Part shown: positions 4,048 through 7,719 of the stretch, piece by piece
How positions within the stretch are numbered: the stretch's first letter is position 1
Layout: the number at the start of each line of letters is the position of its first letter
Assembly: GCA_035319305.1 (NCBI GenBank)
Contig: DATHCY010000109.1
Coordinates: 1-7,719 of the forward strand
Source: Methanocella_A sp035319305
GTDB lineage: Archaea; Halobacteriota; Methanocellia; Methanocellales; Methanocellaceae
Length of the DNA: 7,719 nucleotides
Reading direction: 5' to 3'
Notes under the pieces: generated by a model
Told to the model about the DNA's origin: nothing
Seen by the model: only the letters and a program-made list of their open reading frames with translations
The model's database searches: none
Made by a program: the position numbers and the translations under genes

Positions 4048-6390
4048 TTATCCGACACAGTACCGCTTACGATCTCGGAGTTCTGCGATCTTCGCATCGT
4101 TCCAGCCGCCCGCGCTGTCGCCGCTGCCGATGCGTTGGCAATATCCCGTGATCCTGGAATAATATTCTAGGTCGTTTCCCCGGGCTCCACAGTTCGGGCA
4201 TATGCTCAGCAGTCCACCAGCTACCGTCGCGCATTTTCTGCAGGTGGTCAGGTCTCTGGTGTAATCAAAAAGGCCCATGCTGGTATTACGGCACAGCTTT
4301 TCGGTCAGGCTCATGAGGCCTGCCGGATCCGGGGTGCCCTCTCCTAGGAACAGGTGGGTGATGTGGCCGCCGTTGCAGATCGGGTGGAAGGCGCCCTCCA
4401 TACGGGCTCGGTCGAATAGTGGTATGTCCGCGTTGACCGCCATATGCGAGCTGTTGGTGTAATACACCCCGCTCTTCGACCGGTCCCCGTTCACGATTGC
4501 CTTAGCGCCGAATTCCCTCAGGTCTAACCGGGCGAACCGGCCTGCGGTAGACTCTGCCGGAGTCTGGGTGAGCGTCCATCTCCACCCTGTCACATCGGTC
4601 ATGGAGTCCGCCCAGTCTCGCATGTAGCGGATCGCATCCATGCCGAAATCGTACGAGTCTCGGGACTCGTGCAGCGCGCTGTTAGTATGTGCCATGACGA
4701 ACTCGTTCAGGCCGACGAAGCCGACAGTGTGCGTCAGATCGTCGAACCGGTAATAATCCTCGCCGTGTCCGCCCTTTTGTGTTAGGAACGGTAGGATCGA
4801 GTTATCGTAGAGCCGCTTCTGCACGATGCCGTGCTTGATCTCCAGCGCCTCCCGGATCAGGTCCAGCCGGCTATCAAGGGCCTCGAAGATCCTGTTGTCG
4901 TCGCCGTTCGCCTCCATGGCGATGCGCGGCAGGTTGATCGTGTTATAGTGGATATTGCCTGTCCTCATCGTCGACATCGACGGTTCCTCGTAGCCCTGCC
5001 GATCGGCCCAGTCTCCGCTCAGGCGGGTCCGGCAGCCCATGCTGTTGACCGCGTCGTGCTGCCAATCCGGCAGCAGGTTGAGTATGTACGGGGTCCCGTA
5101 CTTCGAGAATAGTTGGTGGACCTTAAAGAGCAGCTCTTTCTGCTCCGGGTCTTTGAACGCGGAGTCCCGGACCTTAACGATGGCGTTCGGGAACAGGTGG
5201 GGCTTGCCCAGCGCGTCGCCTTCGAGGAAGACGTCTAACAGTGCGTGGGTGAAGGCGATCAACTCGTCGCTGTAGTCCTTATATGTGCCCATGATCTTGC
5301 CTCTGGGGCCGATGGCGGGCTTGTCAGCGAGGTATCTCGGCACTGTCAGCTCAAGATCGATGTTGGAGAATACCACTTGGCCACCCCGGGCCACGTACTG
5401 CATGTTCATCTCATAGACGAAGGCTTGGGCGACCTGCCTGATTTCTTCCGCGGACATGCCGACGAAGAATGGCGCCATAAATATGTTGAAGTTGTCTAGC
5501 GACTGGCCGCCGGCCATGTTCGTCTGGGACGATGCCAGCACTTTGGCGGCGTGCAGCGCTGCCACCATCGCGTGCTTCGGGGGCGCCGCCACGGACGTGT
5601 GCTTTCCGGTGCCGTCCACACGTAGGCCGTTCTCGAAGAACCAGCTCAGGTCGTGTTGCAGGCAGTTGGGCCGGATGGCGAAGTAGTCCGCGTCGTGGAT
5701 GTGGATGTCGCCACGCATGTGCGCGTCGGATATGTGTTTAGGCAGGACCTGGACCAGCAGGTACTCCCTCAGGATCTGATCGCCCGCGAACTTGTGGATA
5801 GTCTCGGGGTTGTGGTGGAGGTTAGCGTTTTCCCGGCTGCCCTGCTCTATGAGGTGGGTGACATCGTAGACTGGCATGCCCAGCCTCGTATACTTTGAGC
5901 GGGCCTCCTCCATGCCATCCTCGAGCAATTGCACCGTGACGATCTCACGGATCAGTGGCGAGGTCAGGTAGCCGACCTTGAGTTTTCGCAGCTTGGCCTC
6001 GACCTCCTTGGCCACGTGAATGGCCGATTCCTGCGAAATGCCTGTCTCCCGGACCAGGGAACTCTCGATCATCCTGTAGTCAAACGGCTCCAGCATGCCC
6101 CGGGACGTCCTGACGTACATCTCGCTCGCCAGCTTATATCTCAGGGCCGCGTCCGGGTTTCGCTGATCGATGATATTGAGGAGGATGGTACGAAGCGCCC
6201 TGGTGGTGATCCCATCGTGTATCCTGTACTGCAGATCATCGACTATGTTGCATGCGATCCTGTATGGTACGCCTGACTTGATGAGGCTCACCACGACTTT
6301 ATTGGCATCAAATAGCTCTATACGGTTGTCCGACTTGATGATATATACGTTCCCATCCCCTGCGGGTTTATTGTAGTTCAGAGAAGCCAT
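4048..6390 (-). CDS. nrdD: Anaerobic (class III) ribonucleoside-triphosphate reductase
   Basis: NrdD reduces ribonucleotides to deoxyribonucleotides for DNA synthesis without oxygen, using a glycyl radical made by NrdG. The 780-residue protein has an ATP-cone at about 12-90 (VYIIKSDNRIELFD...) and what reads as a second one at about 96-170 (SRGMLEPFDYRMIESSL...YTRLG). The catalytic barrel follows: GDIHIHDADYF (227-237), NC at 242-243 (probably the second active-site Cys), and NSMGCRTR with the likely thiyl Cys453. Near the end CRKC (717-720) and CPNC (731-734) form the zinc site, and RITGY puts the glycyl radical at Gly749. No inactivating change is seen. The start at 6390 is chosen because GGTGATC (6396-6402) lies 5 nt upstream; the frame is open to an ATG at 6441, but those 17 codons overlap promoter and leader. 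Downstream lies the IS remnant, then nrdG. The product is cytoplasmic and oxygen-sensitive, consistent with a strict anaerobe. Confidence 0.97.
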   Translation of the reverse strand: MASLNYNKPAGDGNVYIIKSDNRIELFDANKVVVSLIKSGVPYRIACNIVDDLQYRIHDGITTRALRTILLNIIDQRNPDAALRYKLASEMYVRTSRGMLEPFDYRMIESSLVRETGISQESAIHVAKEVEAKLRKLKVGYLTSPLIREIVTVQLLEDGMEEARSKYTRLGMPVYDVTHLIEQGSRENANLHHNPETIHKFAGDQILREYLLVQVLPKHISDAHMRGDIHIHDADYFAIRPNCLQHDLSWFFENGLRVDGTGKHTSVAAPPKHAMVAALHAAKVLASSQTNMAGGQSLDNFNIFMAPFFVGMSAEEIRQVAQAFVYEMNMQYVARGGQVVFSNIDLELTVPRYLADKPAIGPRGKIMGTYKDYSDELIAFTHALLDVFLEGDALGKPHLFPNAIVKVRDSAFKDPEQKELLFKVHQLFSKYGTPYILNLLPDWQHDAVNSMGCRTRLSGDWADRQGYEEPSMSTMRTGNIHYNTINLPRIAMEANGDDNRIFEALDSRLDLIREALEIKHGIVQKRLYDNSILPFLTQKGGHGEDYYRFDDLTHTVGFVGLNEFVMAHTNSALHESRDSYDFGMDAIRYMRDWADSMTDVTGWRWTLTQTPAESTAGRFARLDLREFGAKAIVNGDRSKSGVYYTNSSHMAVNADIPLFDRARMEGAFHPICNGGHITHLFLGEGTPDPAGLMSLTEKLCRNTSMGLFDYTRDLTTCRKCATVAGGLLSICPNCGARGNDLEYYSRITGYCQRIGSGDSAGGWNDAKIAELRDRKRYCVG

Positions 6391-6395
6391 CCGCT

Positions 6396-6402
6396 GATCA
6401 CC
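6396..6402 (-). promoter_or_regulatory. Ribosome binding site that fixes the nrdD start
   Basis: GGTGATC on the minus strand is an uninterrupted complement of the archaeal 16S rRNA 3' end and lies 5 nt before the ATG at 6390-6388. It favours this start over the upstream in-frame ATG at 6441. Confidence 0.75.
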
Positions 6403-6466
6403 CGTTAATATAACGAAATATACGGCATACGGCCATACCACCGCATGCAGCCCGATCGTTTGAATT

Positions 6467-6487
6467 CTATTTGTTAAATAGCTTTCA
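6467..6487 (-). promoter_or_regulatory. nrdD promoter (BRE plus TATA) overlapping a 15-nt palindrome
   Basis: On the minus strand TGAAAGC precedes TATTTAACA, a good BRE-TATA pair. Initiation about 25 nt downstream would be near 6450, giving a leader of about 60 nt with the GGTGATC site. CTATTT (6467-6472) and AAATAG (6476-6481) are perfect inverted arms around GTT, directly over the TATA box, so a repressor could compete with TBP here. Confidence 0.55.
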
Positions 6488-6730
6488 GGTCGGGCATTAA
6501 TCTACTTGCGTCTTTGAGTTTATAAGACTTATGCGCTTTAATGTTCCGGGTTAGATATAGTCGATACGGATTGTCATCGTACCTATATATATACCAGCGC
6601 CGTTTTATGGCTTGATCGACGAAAATACGTGTAAATAGCGGTCGTCGTCCGGTTATGGCTGCCGGTGGATTTATGGGGATTGCGGTATTTGTATACTGTC
6701 ATCGAAAATAATCTGGCATATACAAATTGT

Positions 6731-6740
6731 TATATTTAAA
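6731..6740 (+). promoter_or_regulatory. TATA box of the right-hand unknown gene
   Basis: TATATTTAAA is a near-ideal archaeal TATA box. Initiation about 25 nt downstream would lie near 6760, after the ATG at 6741 but before GGAGG (6786-6790) and the in-frame GTG codons at 6795 and 6798. This supports the downstream start. The weaker CATATACA at 6717-6724 could instead drive a leaderless transcript starting at the ATG. Confidence 0.5.
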
Positions 6741-6785
6741 ATGGGGGTCGGCGGATTAGCGCGTGATAAATATGGATTGTATCTC

Positions 6786-6793
6786 GGAGGGGA
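6786..6793 (+). promoter_or_regulatory. Shine-Dalgarno site deciding the GTG start
   Basis: GGAGGGGA matches 7 of 8 bases of the archaeal consensus GGAGGTGA and lies 4 nt before GTG 6798 (1 nt before GTG 6795). It is inside the longer frame from 6741, where such a site would have no purpose. Confidence 0.5.
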
Positions 6794-6797
6794 AGTG

Positions 6798-7571
6798 GTG
6801 GATGTACGGGAGATAGATAGCGAAACCTATAAGATGATCGCCGATCTCGGCTTGCCGCGGCGCGAACAGGCCAATCCATACGTGGTGCTGAGCGTGCGCG
6901 GGGATGGCGATCGGGCGCCAGAGTCGTGGACTGCGACTGTATACCGTAATGCAAAGGGCCGTCTCAAACTGGTCACCAGTGATGATTCCATCCTCAGGAT
7001 GCTGGTTTCCGACGGCCTGGAACATGGAGCATCCGTCGATGGTGCGAGGGTCCTGCAGATCGATGATTCTGGCTGGGGATTTCCATTGGGCGGGGTGATG
7101 ATCGGGGCCACTGATGGCTTCAGGGTCGAGACGGGTTTGATCGAGACGAAATATTTCCAGGACGAGCTGTTTAGTTTGCACTCATACCTCCCTGAAGCCG
7201 CTCACATCACCCTCCAACTGGTCCGACTCCTGGGCGGCCGCCCAGGCTCCACAAGGGTCGAAATCTGCCCCGGCTACGTGAACTCCGAATCCCGGAAGGC
7301 GCTGGAGCGGGAAGGATATGAAACGCGAACGAAGGAGATCACCGGCCTGCTGCAGAATGAGCTGGAGCGCCGGTTTAAAGAGTACGTGATGACGCTGGGA
7401 TATCAGGACTACTACGATCCTAAGGCCATCCGCAGCCCGACCATGGCGTTCGACCAGGTCATCAGGTGGATCGATGAAGACCCTGCGGAGCGGCTGAAGA
7501 TCGCCAAGACCGGTTGGAAGTACTTTAAAAAAAGGATAAAACCGGATAGACCGCGGGGGCATGGTGCCTAA
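6798..7571 (+). CDS. Conserved-looking soluble protein of unknown function
   Basis: I do not recognise the family. From GTG 6798 the product is 257 residues; from the first in-frame ATG (6741) it would be 276. I prefer GTG 6798 because GGAGGGGA (6786-6793) lies just upstream and a strong TATA box abuts the ATG at 6741. There are no membrane segments or signal peptide. The middle has LQIDDSGWGFPLGGVMIG (nt 7056-7109), a strand-turn-strand with two acidic residues, followed by a hydrophobic strand and a helix (AAHITLQLVRLLGG). Next come RVEICPGYVNSESRKALEREG, with motif EICPGYV at nt 7257-7277, then GLLQNELERRFKEY, and a basic C-terminus (KYFKKRIKPDRPR). The alternation and the DDSGxG turn recall RNase H-like folds, but that is a guess. 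It is divergent from nrdD with its own promoter region, so it need not share its function. Confidence 0.8.
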   Translation: MDVREIDSETYKMIADLGLPRREQANPYVVLSVRGDGDRAPESWTATVYRNAKGRLKLVTSDDSILRMLVSDGLEHGASVDGARVLQIDDSGWGFPLGGVMIGATDGFRVETGLIETKYFQDELFSLHSYLPEAAHITLQLVRLLGGRPGSTRVEICPGYVNSESRKALEREGYETRTKEITGLLQNELERRFKEYVMTLGYQDYYDPKAIRSPTMAFDQVIRWIDEDPAERLKIAKTGWKYFKKRIKPDRPRGHGA

Positions 7572-7719
7572 TAGTGGACCATTGCCACGTGGCGATTTCT
7601 GGTGAGAATATGGGTGGGAAGGCCCGACTTAGTCATTTTTGAAGGGTGTAGGCTGGCATGGGCGATCGTATTTGTTCGCCGGCACAGATTGCAAACGCCC
7701 GTCCAATAACCCCCCTTAC
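7572..7719. other. Right edge, no supported gene
   Basis: Two open frames reach the window end: plus from ATG 7658 (MGDRICSPAQIAN...) with no good ribosome binding site, and minus ending in TGA at 7633-7635 (...PMPAYTLQK). They overlap, are under 30 codons, and neither can be favoured. No terminator or RNA gene is evident. Confidence 0.4.

Larger units (their letters stand above)
6391..6797. other. Divergent intergenic region between nrdD and the right-hand gene
   Basis: I see no supported gene in it. It holds the nrdD promoter and leader, an 11-nt palindrome ATAAGACTTAT (6522-6532), a TATATATAT stretch (6582-6590), a CATATACA box (6717-6724) and TATATTTAAA (6731-6740) for the plus-strand gene. 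A plus-strand 18-codon frame from 6655 has no ribosome binding site and I do not call it. Confidence 0.6.

Noticed and set aside
3623..4097. Minus-strand open frames over the transposon remnant
   Set aside because: They are antisense to recognisable TnpB pieces, have no family-like motifs, and cross the right-end hairpin and the nrdD stop.
4831..6376. Several plus-strand frames opposite nrdD
   Set aside because: All are antisense to the conserved NrdD sequence, lack ribosome binding sites and resemble no family.
6655..6711. Short hydrophobic plus-strand frame (MAAGGFMGIAVFVYCHRK)
   Set aside because: It has only 18 codons, no ribosome binding site, and the real gene's promoter lies immediately after it.
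6756..7562. Minus-strand frames opposite the right-hand unknown gene
   Set aside because: The plus-strand frame is the one with TATA box and Shine-Dalgarno support and protein-like composition throughout; the minus frames are shorter and overlap one another.

Overview
The window looks like archaeal chromosome. Genes are preceded by TATA/BRE-type promoters and by Shine-Dalgarno sites that match the archaeal 16S tail (for example GGTGATC before nrdD). Gene content (a UPF0200-UPF0201 fusion, and a class III ribonucleotide reductase with its own activase) fits an anaerobic euryarchaeon, most likely a methanogen of the Methanocella/Methanosarcina kind. That placement is inference from family knowledge, not from a database search.

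Layout. 1-1048 (minus): a UPF0200-UPF0201 fusion protein, whose stop codon overlaps by 4 nt the probable TTG start of a TIM-barrel, sugar-isomerase-like gene that runs off the left edge. 1049-1355: an AT-rich divergent promoter region with a 9-bp inverted repeat and a repeated CGAATTTTT word. 1356-1958 (plus): a two-helix membrane protein of unknown function. 1982-2752 (minus): nrdG, the radical-SAM activase of anaerobic ribonucleotide reductase. About 2871-4043: remnants of IS200/IS605-group (IS1341-type) elements, with a badly decayed plus-strand tnpB and a still well-formed right-end hairpin. 4048-6390 (minus): nrdD, the class III reductase itself. 6391-6797: a divergent promoter region. 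6798-7571 (plus): a conserved-looking protein I do not recognise. 7572-7719: no supported gene.

How the genes work together. NrdD makes deoxyribonucleotides in anaerobic cells, and NrdG installs its glycyl radical. They lie in the same direction in the order nrdD-nrdG, as in a typical nrdDG operon, but the decayed transposon remnant sits between them, its right end only 4 nt from the nrdD stop. Each gene now has its own TATA-like box and Shine-Dalgarno site, and both TATA regions contain a CTATT...ATAG-type palindrome, a possible shared operator. The UPF0200-UPF0201 gene and the TIM-barrel gene are probably co-transcribed and translationally coupled.

I do not see a clearly new defence or mobile system. 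The most informative points are the interrupted nrdDG pair, the apparent tandem transposon ends, the fused UPF0200-UPF0201 protein, the tandem ATP-cones of NrdD, and the unknown protein at the right, whose start codon is probably downstream of the first ATG.
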